NCBI GenBank assembly: GCA_034766995.1
Contig: CM068318.1
Coordinates: 4,517,501-4,581,500 of the forward strand
Direction of reading: 5' to 3'
DNA from: Acanthacorydalis orientalis
Taxonomy: Eukaryota; Arthropoda; Insecta; Megaloptera; Corydalidae
DNA length: 64,000 nucleotides
Shown: positions 63,546 to 64,000 of the stretch, piece by piece
Layout of the letters: the number at the start of each line of letters is the position of its first letter
Position numbering within the stretch: the stretch's first letter is position 1
Program-made: the position numbers and the translations under genes
The notes under the pieces: generated by a model
The model's input: only the letters and a program-made list of their open reading frames with translations
Told to the model about the DNA's origin: nothing
Database searches by the model: none

Positions 63546-64000
63546 AACTGTTCAGAGGAAATATAATAAATACACGAAGATTGGTGTGAAATAAGAGGAG
63601 CGAGTGTATTGTCACTTTCGAAAAGATTTATAAAGGGATTTGCGGACGGAAAGTCTTTGGCGCAACGAAAACGAGATTTTGTGTATTCCGTGCAGAAATT
63701 ACACGTCGCTAAAATATGGACAGTTTGTAAAATGTGTCCGGCGAAAAAGCGCACGATGACGTAATCCTATTGTGTTAAGTGCCGGAAGATGTATTACCGT
63801 TTACATAGTAGTTGATGTTGGCCGAAGTGAAACCGCTGAACAGTGTCTGTCGTTTCCAACACTTGTGCGGTATTTATTTATTTGTTATTGTTCATGTACC
63901 GTGGATAATTTACATAAATGTAATCAAGTAAAGATAAAAAATTACGGATTTCAACAAGAACTATAGCACGAGCTTAGAACAGAAGTTTTAATTGCGCTGT
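63542..64000. other. mixed-composition stretch to window end
   Basis: CpG-moderate sequence with a 64-codon plus frame (63772-63966) and the end of an opposing minus frame. Neither is recognisable. The region is cut by the window edge. Confidence 0.4.

Overview
The window looks like non-coding nuclear DNA of an arthropod, most likely an insect. It is very AT-rich, carries decayed mariner-type transposons of at least three families and a piece of a retroposon 3' end that I remember from many insect genomes, and has no operons, no dense coding and no bacterial-style gene starts. I find no complete conserved gene. The species cannot be named from this evidence.

Layout. About 45-50 long (TA)n arrays, many with TG/CA, TATG or GA edges, occur roughly every 1.3 kb and produce most of the apparent open reading frames (Tyr-Ile repeats). 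Between them lies AT-rich unique sequence, broken by islands visibly richer in G, C and CpG at about 5.4, 17.3, 20.8, 29, 35.4, 38.7, 41.8, 43.6, 50.5, 52.6 and 59.3 kb. These islands are the best places to look for promoters, enhancers, insulators or small exons of a large gene whose introns may fill the window. Three of them hold exact or near matches to the AGRTGGCGC core I recall for insect CTCF (a Pho/YY1 reading is also possible), and two inverted GATGGCA pairs occur at 41.6 and 44.4 kb.

Mobile DNA. One mariner family (ends TTAGGTGTACA...) has a 987-bp copy at 46.9-47.9 kb with a broken transposase, and two short derivatives of about 500 bp at 23.3 and 58.0 kb that appear to share one internal deletion, so a short form probably multiplied as its own MITE-like subfamily. 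Two of these copies abut (TA)n arrays directly. A second family at 62.7-63.2 kb keeps the transposase C-terminus with aspartates separated by 41 residues (DD41D, rosa-like). A third, at 51.9-52.3 kb, is the 5' end of a mariner with a recognisable DNA-binding domain. A possible 203-bp MITE (59.7 kb), a retroposon 3' fragment (30.6 kb), and an unnamed, degenerate dispersed repeat with about six copies complete the set. Local duplications occur at 15.3-16.2 kb (about 415-bp unit twice, each between TA arrays) and 26.5-26.7 kb (120-bp unit twice).

Coding candidates. A 94-codon ORF at 25.3 kb with good start context, ordinary amino-acid composition, a membrane segment and a nearby AATAAA is the best new-gene candidate. 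A 28-bp ATG-to-GTGAGT segment on the minus strand at 38.7 kb is a speculative first coding exon. Neither is proven.
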